Source: Nitrincola schmidtii (GTDB taxonomy: Bacteria; Pseudomonadota; Gammaproteobacteria; Pseudomonadales; Balneatricaceae). From it: a stretch of DNA of 64,000 nt. The stretch is from positions 277,170 to 341,169 of the forward strand of contig NZ_WBOL01000002.1 in assembly GCF_008973715.1 (NCBI RefSeq), given 5' to 3'. Below, piece after piece: positions 1 to 8,495 of this stretch. A program made the translations under genes and the position numbers. Within the stretch, counting starts at the first letter, position 1; each line of letters opens with the position of its first letter. The notes beneath the pieces were generated by a model. That model saw only the letters and a program-made list of their open reading frames with translations, made no database searches and was not told where the DNA came from.

Positions 1-601
1 TTGCTAGGCTAAGAATAGAGCTAGTTGGTGGTCCAACACTCCAGAAACCAGCATCGATATCACCGTCGCGAATAGCATCAGCGGTTTCATTGAAGTTTAA
101 ACGTTGTACAGTAAAGTCACTGTAATCAATGCCGTTAGATTCTAACAATGCACGCGCATTAAGCTCGGTACCGCTGCCAGGCGCTCCGACAGAAACGCGC
201 TTACCTTTAAGGTCGGCTAAGGAGTTAATGCCTGAACCCTTTAAAGCGACTAGCTGAACAGCGTTAGGATAAATTGAGGCGATAGCTCGAACATCGGCAA
301 CTTGACGACCTTCGAATGCTCCCGTGCCTGTGTAAGCTTGATAAACAGTATCAGCCAAGGCAATGGCAAGATCCGAATCTTCACGATGGATCAGACCCAT
401 ATTCTCAACGGATGCGCCTGTCACTTCAGCAACCGCAGTATAACCATCAATATGGCGGCCGATCATTTCAGCTAAACCACCACCGATAGGGTAGTAAACA
501 CCACCGGTTCCGCCGGTTGCAATGGATAAGTTTTGTTGTGCCTGAACGGCAGTGACAGCCATGGTGGCTGATAGGGCAAGTGCTAGGCCAAAGCGGCGCA
601 T
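1..601 (-). CDS. TAXI-family TRAP transporter solute receptor (partial)
   Basis: Periplasmic solute-binding subunit of a TRAP transporter of the TAXI class; the C-terminus lies beyond the left edge of the window. Read on the minus strand from the ATG at 601, it begins MRRFGLALALSATMAVTAVQ, a typical Sec signal peptide ending near AQA, followed by the TAXI hallmark segment LSIATGGTGGVYYPIG. Further on are ADVRAIASIYPNAVQLVALK and the segment DLKGKRVSVGAPGSGTE, both typical of the family. AGGAG lies 7 bases before the start. The fused TRAP membrane subunit should follow to the left but is not visible. A sigma-54 promoter candidate is at 746-761, and dctB-dctD lie just upstream on the same strand, so DctD is the likely activator. 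The ligand is unknown; TAXI receptors are reported for glutamate and 2-oxoglutarate-type acids, and the neighbouring glutarate genes make a dicarboxylate plausible (inference). Confidence 0.9.
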   Translation of the reverse strand, partial: MRRFGLALALSATMAVTAVQAQQNLSIATGGTGGVYYPIGGGLAEMIGRHIDGYTAVAEVTGASVENMGLIHREDSDLAIALADTVYQAYTGTGAFEGRQVADVRAIASIYPNAVQLVALKGSGINSLADLKGKRVSVGAPGSGTELNARALLESNGIDYSDFTVQRLNFNETADAIRDGDIDAGFWSVGPPTSSILSLA

Positions 602-745
602 AGTGAATCTCCTACATTATTTTTATGATGAACAATAAGCGCCTAAACAGCGGTTAAGGTGCTTAATGTTAGATTGAGTGTAGAGTGTCTTGCTTGGTTT
701 TACCTAATCTTGATTATAGTTGTTTAGGTTTAACGCTTTTAATAA

Positions 746-761
746 AGCAGATATTGTGCCA
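746..761 (-). promoter_or_regulatory. Sigma-54 (-24/-12) promoter of the TAXI TRAP receptor gene
   Basis: On the minus strand the sequence reads TGGCACAATATCTGCT. It matches the consensus TGGCAC-N5-TTGCW with one mismatch and has the invariant GG-N10-GC spacing. The expected start of transcription is near 735, giving a leader of about 134 bases before the ATG at 601. Two inverted repeats lie upstream (GATAT-N7-ATATC at 779-795, GTAC-N6-GTAC at 809-822) and could be activator sites. DctD-type activators are encoded immediately upstream. Confidence 0.75.
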
Positions 762-886
762 TCAATGGCTAATCTGTTGATATTAAATTCATATCTTGTT
801 CTTGGTTGGTACGAGAGAGTACGCGGACAGTATTTTTGAGCAAGAAATGGCTGATGCTGGCGTATTCATCGGCTATTTTTTGCTTA

Positions 887-2254
887 TCAGTCAGTTTCCT
901 CTTGTAGCAGGCTTTCACGTTGCAAGCCCAAGCGAAGCATCTTTTGATTGAGCGTTCTTCGAGGGAGTTGCAACTCGTCCAGTACTTTCTGGATATTACC
1001 GTGATGGCGAAGCAGTGATTGGCGAATCAGTGTGCGCTCAAAGTCTTCCATTTGTGTCGCTAAACTATGGCTAGATAAGTCATGCGTCGTTGTGTTTTCA
1101 AAACATTCATCCTGTTGGCTTTCCAATCCCAACGCAAAGCGTGTCGCTTGATTGCGCAGTTCTCTGACATTGCCTCGCCAGGGGTTTTTGAGTAGTTTTT
1201 CCCTATAGCTATTAGATGGGGTTTCAACGTCTAAGTCGTGGACCTGTGCTGCCTGCTCAACGAAGTGATTGAATAGCAGCAGAATATCTTCTTGTCGTTC
1301 ACGCAGCGGTGGGATAAAGAGTTCAGCCACCGCAAGACGATAATAGAGATCCTCACGAAACTGCCCCTGTTCAGAAAGCTTGAGTAGATCGATTTTGGTG
1401 GCGGATATAATGATCAGATCCAGTTCGATCAATTCATTACTGCCGATGCGTTCAATTTGTTGCTCTTGGATGGCTCGAAGCAATTTGATTTGTACCGTTA
1501 AAGGCATTGACTCCACTTCATCCAAAAACAAGGTACCGCCACTGGCGAGCTCGAGTTTGCCTTGACGTGATTCGAGTGCACCGGTAAAGGCACCTTTACG
1601 ATGACCAAAGAGTTCTGACTCGACCAGTTCATGTGTCAGTGCGCCACAGTTAATGGCCACGAAGGGTTTTTCAGCACGTGCACTGCATTCGTGGAGCGAC
1701 CGTGCAACAGCTTCTTTACCAGCTCCCGTTTCGCCATGAATTAAAATATTGGCTTGTACTTTACTTAGTTTTTGAACTTGATGGCGCAGTGTCTGCATCG
1801 CTTTACTGTGACCCAGTAAACGGCTGATGACTGGATCTAGCATGGCCGAGCGTAAACGTTGGTTTTCCAATTGCAGTGATCGAGTTATCAGTGCTTTGCG
1901 GATCACTTCTTCTAAACGCTCAGGATCAAACGGCTTCTCTAAGAAGTCCCAAGCACCCTGACGTATTGCTTGCACTGCCATGGGAATATCACCATGACCT
2001 GTAATCAGGATAATGGGTAAGTTGGGTACTTTTGCATGGATCTGCTGCATCAGTTCGGTGCCATCTAACCCCGGCATGCGAATATCGGATACTAAAATAC
2101 CGGCAAAATCTTTATCGATAACCTCTGCCACCTCTAGAGGATTACTGAGGGTGATGACGTCAATATCGGATAGTTCTAGCCATTGTCGAGTGGCTTCGAG
2201 AACGGCAGGGTCGTCGTCAACCAATAATACTTGATTACACTCATTGATCGTCAT
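887..2254 (-). CDS. dctD: DctD-like sigma-54-dependent response regulator
   Basis: NtrC-family activator of 455 residues. An N-terminal receiver domain (about 8-122) has the acidic pocket VDDD and phospho-acceptor D57 (SDIRMPG), with K107. The central AAA+ domain has Walker A GETGAGKE (174-181), the sigma-54 contact loop GAFTGA (221-226) and Walker B LFLDEV (242-247). A Fis-type helix-turn-helix occupies about 405-445. It overlaps the end of the upstream kinase gene by 4 bases (ATGA), so the two are translationally coupled. The DctB/DctD pair classically activates C4-dicarboxylate transport from sigma-54 promoters; here the downstream gene is a TAXI-type receptor behind such a promoter. The true inducer is not known from sequence. 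Confidence 0.9.
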   Translation of the reverse strand: MTINECNQVLLVDDDPAVLEATRQWLELSDIDVITLSNPLEVAEVIDKDFAGILVSDIRMPGLDGTELMQQIHAKVPNLPIILITGHGDIPMAVQAIRQGAWDFLEKPFDPERLEEVIRKALITRSLQLENQRLRSAMLDPVISRLLGHSKAMQTLRHQVQKLSKVQANILIHGETGAGKEAVARSLHECSARAEKPFVAINCGALTHELVESELFGHRKGAFTGALESRQGKLELASGGTLFLDEVESMPLTVQIKLLRAIQEQQIERIGSNELIELDLIIISATKIDLLKLSEQGQFREDLYYRLAVAELFIPPLRERQEDILLLFNHFVEQAAQVHDLDVETPSNSYREKLLKNPWRGNVRELRNQATRFALGLESQQDECFENTTTHDLSSHSLATQMEDFERTLIRQSLLRHHGNIQKVLDELQLPRRTLNQKMLRLGLQRESLLQEETD

Positions 2255-4056
2255 GCTGCATAAGCCTTTTCATCAGTTCTTTCCTCAGTGCTAGGTAACC
2301 ATACTTCAAATAGGGCACCACCTGACGGTCTGGATTCAGCTCGGATAGAGCCGCCTAAATCCTGTATCAATCCGTAACAAATAAACAATCCTAAGCCCAT
2401 CCCTTGACCTACTTTTTTGGTGGAATAGAAGGGTTCAAAAAGATGCTTGATCTCATCGTTACTGAAACCGCTACCGTTATCCTTAATCTGTAAACACCAG
2501 CCTTGATTATGATGATGTAAATTGATTGCCAGTTCAGGTATCGGACAGTCCACAACGGCATCCAGTGCATTACTGATCAGATTGACCAGTACTTGCTCAA
2601 TACGAGCATCGTCCGCTCTAACCATGGCTTTAATGGGAACGTCCATTTTTATGTCAACACCTTGCTGTTGAATCCGATGTTCTAACATATCCAGTACGAA
2701 GGTGATACGTGCTGACCAGTCAGCTTTTAGATGTTGGGCAGGGGCTTGTCGAACAAACACTTTTAATTGAGAAGTGATGTCACTCATTCTGCTGGTCAAG
2801 GTCATGATTTTATCCAGTATGGTTTCCGCTTGTTCCAGTGCTCCTTTAGCAATCAGCTTTTTGCCAGATGCCGCATAAGTTTTAACGGCGGTTAAGGGTT
2901 GATTCAACTCATGTGAAAGACCGGCGGCCATGATTCCAAGTGCCGCCAATTTTTCAGATTGGACTAATTCGCGTTGAATCCTCTCTAACTCCGTGGTGCG
3001 TTTTTGCAGTTCAGCGGTTCGTTCGATCACTTGATCTTCTAACGTATCATTCAACGCACGTAAGCGTTGTTCAGCTTTAACCGCAGCCATAGCGCGTCTG
3101 CTTCTTTCTCGCATCCACAGAATGGCGGTTAACGCGAGGATGTAAAGAATAAAGACCACTGCTGCACTTAACAGGGCAAATTGATATAAGGGTTCAACCG
3201 ACACTAAATAGTGTAAACGCCAACCGGGTCGAGAGAGTTCAACACTTCGATTGAGATAGCTGGCTGTTTCTCCTTCTGTGCTGGGCATATTAAGAACATC
3301 AGCACGACTGCTGGCACCCAAGGGAGTCAGTTCCACTCCGTCAAATTGACGATTGCGCCGTAAATCATCCAGTTGCTGATCAGATAAAGGATTTAGATAG
3401 CGGTATTTCCATTCAGGATGGCTGGATAACAAAATAATCCGGTTGGTGTCAGATACAAATACCTTTTCACCCGCTAATTGCCAGTCTGCTTGTAAAGGTT
3501 CTAGGTTAACTTTAACGACAGCGACACCTAAGTCTGTTCCCTGCTGGCTGATCACTTGTTCAGACATAAAATAGCCAGGCAGTCCGGTTGTTGTCCCGAT
3601 GGCAAAAAATTCACCTCTTCCAGTTCGCATCGCATCACTAAAATAGGGACGAAATTGATAGTTATTACCGACAAAGGTTTCGGGTGTTTGAAAGTTGCTA
3701 GACACTAAGGTCAGTCCAGATGAGTCCATTAAATAGACCTCATCAGCCATGGAGGTGTTGCGTGTGTTCAATAAAAATTGGTTAACACGGTTCACTAAAG
3801 AATCAGATGCTTCATCCAATAGCCTACGAACATCCGGCGTTTGCGCAACCAGCCAGGGTAAGTATTCATAGCGATTGATTGCCCCTTCAAAGCTGCTGGC
3901 ATAAAGATTAAGACGTTCATCTGCTTGTTGTAAGGCTTTTTCTTTGGCGTGATTAAACCCCAGCCAGCCTCCCAGCAGCAAAGAAAACGGCAGTAACATA
4001 AAGCCTATCAACCAGATACGTCGTAATTCCCAGACTGATCTTTTGGTTTTAATCAT
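2251..4056 (-). CDS. dctB: DctB-like sensor histidine kinase
   Basis: Membrane sensor kinase of 601 residues from the ATG at 4056. I chose this start because TGGAAA precedes it at good spacing and the first membrane helix (about 14-34) follows directly; an in-frame ATG at 4131 would add 25 residues with no clear role. A large periplasmic region (about 36-290) resembles the double Cache/PAS sensor of DctB. A second membrane helix (about 293-315) and a coiled coil lead into the HisKA domain with H383 in HELNQPL, then the ATPase with an N-box (NLISNALDAV) and G-box (GQGMGLGLFI). It is upstream of and overlaps dctD. The ligand is probably an organic acid taken up by the adjacent TRAP system. Confidence 0.88.
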   Translation of the reverse strand: MIKTKRSVWELRRIWLIGFMLLPFSLLLGGWLGFNHAKEKALQQADERLNLYASSFEGAINRYEYLPWLVAQTPDVRRLLDEASDSLVNRVNQFLLNTRNTSMADEVYLMDSSGLTLVSSNFQTPETFVGNNYQFRPYFSDAMRTGRGEFFAIGTTTGLPGYFMSEQVISQQGTDLGVAVVKVNLEPLQADWQLAGEKVFVSDTNRIILLSSHPEWKYRYLNPLSDQQLDDLRRNRQFDGVELTPLGASSRADVLNMPSTEGETASYLNRSVELSRPGWRLHYLVSVEPLYQFALLSAAVVFILYILALTAILWMRERSRRAMAAVKAEQRLRALNDTLEDQVIERTAELQKRTTELERIQRELVQSEKLAALGIMAAGLSHELNQPLTAVKTYAASGKKLIAKGALEQAETILDKIMTLTSRMSDITSQLKVFVRQAPAQHLKADWSARITFVLDMLEHRIQQQGVDIKMDVPIKAMVRADDARIEQVLVNLISNALDAVVDCPIPELAINLHHHNQGWCLQIKDNGSGFSNDEIKHLFEPFYSTKKVGQGMGLGLFICYGLIQDLGGSIRAESRPSGGALFEVWLPSTEERTDEKAYAA

Positions 4057-4217
4057 GTCATTTTCCAGTAACTGCAAATATAAACCATAATACAGTGCAG
4101 TGATGGGTTGATAAACGAATCTGATCCACATAACGAATTACCTTGATTTAACCTATTTATTATAATAAATATAAGAAATGGCTTAGCCAACAAAAAACTT
4201 TTGCGGAGGCGCATACA

Positions 4218-5396
4218 ATGATTACGTTCCAATGGGATGACCCTTTCTTCTTCCAACAGCAACTGACCGATGACGAAAGACAGATTCAGGAAGCAGCGCG
4301 TGCTTACTGTCAGGAAAAATTACAGCCACGTGTCTTGAGTGCTGCGCGTGAAGAGCGTTTTGACAAAGAGATCATGACTGAAATGGGCGAGATGGGTTTG
4401 TTAGGCCCAACTGTCGCTGAAGTCTATGGTGGCGCCGGTGTCAGCAATGTGTCCTACGGTTTGATCGCGCGTGAAGTAGAGCGTGTTGATTCTGGTTACC
4501 GTTCTGCGATGAGTGTGCAGTCTTCTTTGGTTATGCATCCGATCGAAGCTTATGGCTCAGAAGAGCAGAAGCAAAAATACCTGCCAAAACTGGCCACCGC
4601 TGAACTGATCGGTTGCTTTGGTTTAACTGAGCCAGATCATGGTTCTGATCCTGGTTCTATGATCACTCGCGCTCGTAAAGTGGATGGTGGTTATTTATTA
4701 ACTGGCCAAAAAATGTGGATCACCAACAGTCCTATTGCCGATCTTGCAGTGGTATGGGCGAAGTCTGATGCGCATGATGGCAAGATTAAAGGCTTTATCG
4801 TAGAGCGAGGAACGGAAGGTTTCTCAACGCCTAAAATTAGCGGTAAGTTGTCTCTGCGTGCCTCTATTACCGGTGAGATCGTACTGGATAACGCATTTGT
4901 TCCAGAAGAAAATTTATTACCGGGTGCGACTGGCTTATCAGGTCCATTTGGCTGCTTGAACAAAGCCCGTTTTGGTATCGCATGGGGTGTGTTAGGCGCG
5001 GCTGAATTCTGCTGGCATGCAGCGCGTCAGTACACCTTAGACCGTAAGCAATTTGGTCGTCCTTTAGCAGCCACTCAGCTGATTCAAATGAAGCTGACCA
5101 ATATGCAAACCGAGATCACGCTTGGGCTTCAAGCCGTGCTTCAAGTGGGTCGTTTGATCGACTCCGGCAACTGGGCACCTGAAATGATCTCCATGGTTAA
5201 GCGTAATAACTGTGGTAAAGCACTGGATATCGCTCGTGTTGCGCGTGATATGCACGGTGGTAACGGTGTTTCTGATGAATACGGTGTGATGCGTCACATG
5301 GTTAACCTAGAGTCTGTGAATACCTATGAAGGGACTCATGACGTTCATGGCTTGATTCTGGGCCGTGCACAAACCGGTATTCAAGCCTTCTTCTAA
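4218..5396 (+). CDS. gcdH: Glutaryl-CoA dehydrogenase
   Basis: FAD acyl-CoA dehydrogenase of 392 residues that oxidises and decarboxylates glutaryl-CoA to crotonyl-CoA, the final special step of lysine, tryptophan and glutarate breakdown. The start [11 protein letters not shown], the flavin segment [16 protein letters not shown], the [13 protein letters not shown] stretch and the catalytic base E371 in the [11 protein letters not shown] motif are all typical of GcdH. A GGAGG box precedes the ATG at 4218. It is followed after 12 bases by a class III CoA-transferase gene, a common pairing for glutarate activation. It is transcribed divergently from dctB, with about 160 bases between them. Confidence 0.95.
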   Translation: MITFQWDDPFFFQQQLTDDERQIQEAARAYCQEKLQPRVLSAAREERFDKEIMTEMGEMGLLGPTVAEVYGGAGVSNVSYGLIAREVERVDSGYRSAMSVQSSLVMHPIEAYGSEEQKQKYLPKLATAELIGCFGLTEPDHGSDPGSMITRARKVDGGYLLTGQKMWITNSPIADLAVVWAKSDAHDGKIKGFIVERGTEGFSTPKISGKLSLRASITGEIVLDNAFVPEENLLPGATGLSGPFGCLNKARFGIAWGVLGAAEFCWHAARQYTLDRKQFGRPLAATQLIQMKLTNMQTEITLGLQAVLQVGRLIDSGNWAPEMISMVKRNNCGKALDIARVARDMHGGNGVSDEYGVMRHMVNLESVNTYEGTHDVHGLILGRAQTGIQAFF

Positions 5397-5408
5397 ATGA
5401 GGTGATCT

Positions 5409-6620
5409 ATGCCGGCAAAACCTCTCAAAGGTATTAGGGTACTGGATCTATCCCGTATCCTAGCCGGCCCCTGGTGTAGCCAACAATTGGCTGACCTTGG
5501 GGCAGAAGTGATCAAGATCGAACGCCCTGGAGAAGGTGATGATACCCGTCGCTGGGGTCCACCTTGGTTAGAGCAGTCGCATGAAGCAGCCTACTATCTG
5601 GGTGCTAACCGCGGTAAGCAATCCGTTACCGTCGATATGGCGAACCCCGAGGGGCAGGCGCTACTGCACAAGCTGGTTCAGCAATGCGATGTGGTGTTAG
5701 AGAACTTTAAGGTCGGTGGGCTGAAAAAGTATCACTTGGACTATGAATCGTTGAAGGCGATTAAACCTGATCTGATTTACTGCTCTATTACTGGATTTGG
5801 TCAAGATGGCCCTTACGCTCAACGTGCAGGCTATGACTTTATGATTCAGGGAATGGGTGGCTTGATGAGCTTAACCGGTCAGCCAGATTCTGAAGTCGGT
5901 GGCGGTCCTGTCAAAGTTGGTGTGGCGTTTGCCGATATCTTTACCGGCATGTATGCTGCAAATGCCATTATGGCTGCGCTTTTCCAACGACATCAAACGG
6001 GTGAAGGGACTTTCATAGACTTGGCTTTATTAGATGTCCAGGTCGGTGTGTTGGCCAACCAAGCGCTTAACTATTTAACATCGGGTCATGTACCGCAGCG
6101 TTTAGGTAATGCGCATCCGAATATTGTGCCTTACCAAGCTTTTGCTACGGCGGATGGTCATTTGATTTTAGCAGTGGGTAATGACGGACAGTTCAGGCGT
6201 TTCTGTGAAGTGGCCGGATGCTCTGAGTTAGCAGATGATCCTCGTTTTCAGACTAATGCGCTACGTGTTCAGCACCGTGCCGAGTTGATTCCGCTATTGC
6301 TGGGACCTTTGCAGCAGAAAACCACCGATCAGTGGTTGGATGTGCTTGAACAGGTAGGTGTTCCTTGTGGTCCGATCAATACCCTTGATAGAGTCTTTGA
6401 AGATCCGCAAGTGAAACATCGAGGTTTAAAGATTAGCTTGCCTCATCCACAAGATGGGTCGGTCAATCTGGTCAGTAACCCCATTCGCTTTAACGGCGAA
6501 GCATTGAATGCAACGACAGCACCGCCTCTCTTGGGTCAGCACACTGATGAAGTCTTAGCTCGATGCTTAAGCTTGTCAGAAAGTGAGTTGGCAGAATTGA
6601 AGCAGAAGGGTGTTATCTAA
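5409..6620 (+). CDS. Class III CoA-transferase (CaiB/BaiF), probable glutarate CoA-transferase
   Basis: 403-residue family III CoA-transferase. The N-terminal segment KPLKGIRVLDLSRILAGPW and the NRGKQSVTVDM stretch are signatures of the CaiB/BaiF family, and D176 in ADIFTGMYAAN is at the position of the catalytic aspartate that forms the acyl anhydride. The gene sits 12 bases behind gcdH with GAGGTG before the start, so the two are an operon. By analogy with mammalian SUGCT and bacterial gcdH-linked homologues it should transfer CoA from succinyl-CoA to glutarate. The substrate assignment rests on context; other dicarboxylic acids are possible. Confidence 0.85.
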   Translation: MPAKPLKGIRVLDLSRILAGPWCSQQLADLGAEVIKIERPGEGDDTRRWGPPWLEQSHEAAYYLGANRGKQSVTVDMANPEGQALLHKLVQQCDVVLENFKVGGLKKYHLDYESLKAIKPDLIYCSITGFGQDGPYAQRAGYDFMIQGMGGLMSLTGQPDSEVGGGPVKVGVAFADIFTGMYAANAIMAALFQRHQTGEGTFIDLALLDVQVGVLANQALNYLTSGHVPQRLGNAHPNIVPYQAFATADGHLILAVGNDGQFRRFCEVAGCSELADDPRFQTNALRVQHRAELIPLLLGPLQQKTTDQWLDVLEQVGVPCGPINTLDRVFEDPQVKHRGLKISLPHPQDGSVNLVSNPIRFNGEALNATTAPPLLGQHTDEVLARCLSLSESELAELKQKGVI

Positions 6621-6709
6621 GGTTAACCTTCTAATCAGATGTTTGCTCATCAGCCATACCGTTATTTGGCATGGCTTGATGGGCGTTATGCATGACCATG
6701 GCTATCGTA

Positions 6710-7096
6710 TTAAAGCTCTTCAATCTGACGACGAATATCGGCAATCTTGCGTTCCATCACTTTTTCTAGGTGATCCACTTCTTCAAGAAGGATCTCTTTG
6801 CGACCTTTTACGCTGTGCATTTTATCAGAAAGCTTCTCTAGCTCAGTGAGTGCACGGAGAAAGTAGGGAGATGATTCAGAGGTTTCGCGATAAGACACTT
6901 TGCCTTCATTCACGCGAACGGTTTTCACTTGTCGCTTGAACTTGAATTTTTTGCTTTTGGCAAACCACTCGCCTGGATCTCGATAAAAATAGATTTTAAG
7001 GATATCCATATCGCCTTCTTGGCGTGTGGAAAATTTCTCTATTTCAGAGACCTCTTCGATACCCATTTCAGCCAGTGTTTTGTATTCTTCGCTCAT
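6710..7096 (-). CDS. DUF3461 family protein
   Basis: Soluble 128-residue protein with the conserved opening MSEEYKTLAEMGIEEVSEI and the stretch RQEGDMDILKIYF, which I recognise as DUF3461, a family confined to gammaproteobacteria with no assigned function. The last 45 residues (from SPYFLRALTELEKLS) are strongly charged and probably form a coiled coil. GGAAG precedes the ATG. It converges with the CoA-transferase gene and is monocistronic. Confidence 0.85.
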   Translation of the reverse strand: MSEEYKTLAEMGIEEVSEIEKFSTRQEGDMDILKIYFYRDPGEWFAKSKKFKFKRQVKTVRVNEGKVSYRETSESSPYFLRALTELEKLSDKMHSVKGRKEILLEEVDHLEKVMERKIADIRRQIEEL

Positions 7097-7154
7097 GAAG
7101 CCGCTTCCTATGACAGTGAGTTAGACTAAGGCATTAGTATAGCCCAGCTTGTTT

Positions 7155-7180
7155 AAAAAATCGCCCGCAGAAGCGGGCGA
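7155..7180 (-). terminator. Rho-independent terminator of the pot-gab operon
   Basis: Perfect 8-bp stem TCGCCCGC/GCGGGCGA with a 4-base loop at 7161-7180. On the minus strand it is followed by six T, directly behind the gabT stop codon at 7202. Confidence 0.9.
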
Positions 7181-7201
7181 TTTTATGAAACAGTGCAAAG
7201 A

Positions 7202-8476
7202 TTAAGCGAGTTCAGCAAAACACTCGTTAATGATCTCTAGACCCTGCTGTAATTGCGAATCTGGCACAGTTAAAGGCACGAGGATGCGGACAACGTTGCC
7301 GTACATACCACAAGAGATCAGAATCAGACCTTTGTCACGTGCTTTGGCAACCACTTTTGCGGTGAGTTCCGGTTGAGGTTTACCGTGTTCGTCAATCAGT
7401 TCCATCGCCACCATAGCACCTAAGCCGCGTACATCGGCAATAACGCTGTGCTGCTTAGCCAATTCATTTAAGTGACTGGTCAGTTTAGCACCGACTTCCT
7501 TAGCGCGAGCCAGCAAGTTTTCCTGCTCAAACACTTGTAATACGCCAAGGGCTGCCGCACAGGCGGTTGGGCTGCCACCATAAGTGCCGCCTAGACCACC
7601 GGGTGCGATGCTGTCGATAATATCGGCTTTACCGACAATACCTGACAATGGGAAACCACCGGCAATTGATTTAGCAAACGTGGTGATATCCGGTTCAACA
7701 CCGGTTTGCTCCATGGCGAAGAAGGTTCCGGTTCGACCTGCTCCGGTTTGTACTTCATCAGCTATCAATAGAATGCCATGCTTGTCGCAAAGTTCACGCA
7801 ATGCTTGCATAAACTCTTTTGGAGCCACATAGAAACCGCCTTCACCTTGAACAGGCTCAAGAATAATGGCGGCAATGTTGCAAGCTTCTGCATCAAATTT
7901 GAAGATACGCTCAATAGAAGCCAGTGCGTCAGCGGTAGATACGCCATGAATGTCACAAGGGTATTGAGCACGGTAGACATCACCAGGCATTAGGCCCATG
8001 CCACTTGAGTAGGGTGCGATCTTACCCGTCAGTGCGAGGGTTGCCATGGTGCGGCCATGATAGCCAGCACCGAAAGCAATCACACCGGTACGGCCTGTGT
8101 GTGCGCGCGCAACTTTAATGGCGTTTTCCACGGCTTCAGCACCGGTGGTGAACAGCGCACTTTTCTTCGCTGAAGGGCCTGTTGCCAAGGCATTAATTTT
8201 TTCACACACCTCAACGTAGGGTTCATAACCCATGACCATAAAACAGGTATGTGACAGTTTTTCTAACTGATCAGCAACGGCTTGTTTGACTGTGGGATGC
8301 AGGTGACCTGTATTCAATACAGCGATACCGCCAGCAAAGTCGATAAACTCGCGTCCCTCTACATCCGTTAGGGTTGCGTTGCGGGCAGAGTCGATAAAAA
8401 GAGGATGTGCCAGGCCGACACCACGGGCAACTGCCTGTGTTTTACGTTCGATCATGCCTGCATTAGTTTTACTCAT
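7202..8476 (-). CDS. gabT: 4-aminobutyrate (or 5-aminovalerate) aminotransferase
   Basis: Class III PLP aminotransferase of 424 residues converting GABA and 2-oxoglutarate to succinate semialdehyde and glutamate. The PLP lysine is K269 in TTFAKSIAGGFPLSG, the DE of the cofactor site is in LLIADEVQTGAGRTG (D240, E241), and the length and numbering match E. coli GabT (K268). GGAGA lies before the ATG. It is the last gene of the operon, 19 bases after gabD. GabT and DavT (5-aminovalerate) are not separable by eye; glutarate genes 1 kb away keep the DavT role open. Confidence 0.93.
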   Translation of the reverse strand: MSKTNAGMIERKTQAVARGVGLAHPLFIDSARNATLTDVEGREFIDFAGGIAVLNTGHLHPTVKQAVADQLEKLSHTCFMVMGYEPYVEVCEKINALATGPSAKKSALFTTGAEAVENAIKVARAHTGRTGVIAFGAGYHGRTMATLALTGKIAPYSSGMGLMPGDVYRAQYPCDIHGVSTADALASIERIFKFDAEACNIAAIILEPVQGEGGFYVAPKEFMQALRELCDKHGILLIADEVQTGAGRTGTFFAMEQTGVEPDITTFAKSIAGGFPLSGIVGKADIIDSIAPGGLGGTYGGSPTACAAALGVLQVFEQENLLARAKEVGAKLTSHLNELAKQHSVIADVRGLGAMVAMELIDEHGKPQPELTAKVVAKARDKGLILISCGMYGNVVRILVPLTVPDSQLQQGLEIINECFAELA

Positions 8477-8495
8477 GAGTCTTGTCTCCAGATGC

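Noticed and set aside
4053..4262. Small minus-strand frame over the dctB-gcdH junction
   Set aside because: Overlaps the starts of both real genes and has no recognisable product.
6619..6630. Perfect palindrome AAGGTTAACCTT at the end of the CoA-transferase gene
   Set aside because: Overlaps the stop codon and has no loop, T run or neighbouring promoter; probably chance.
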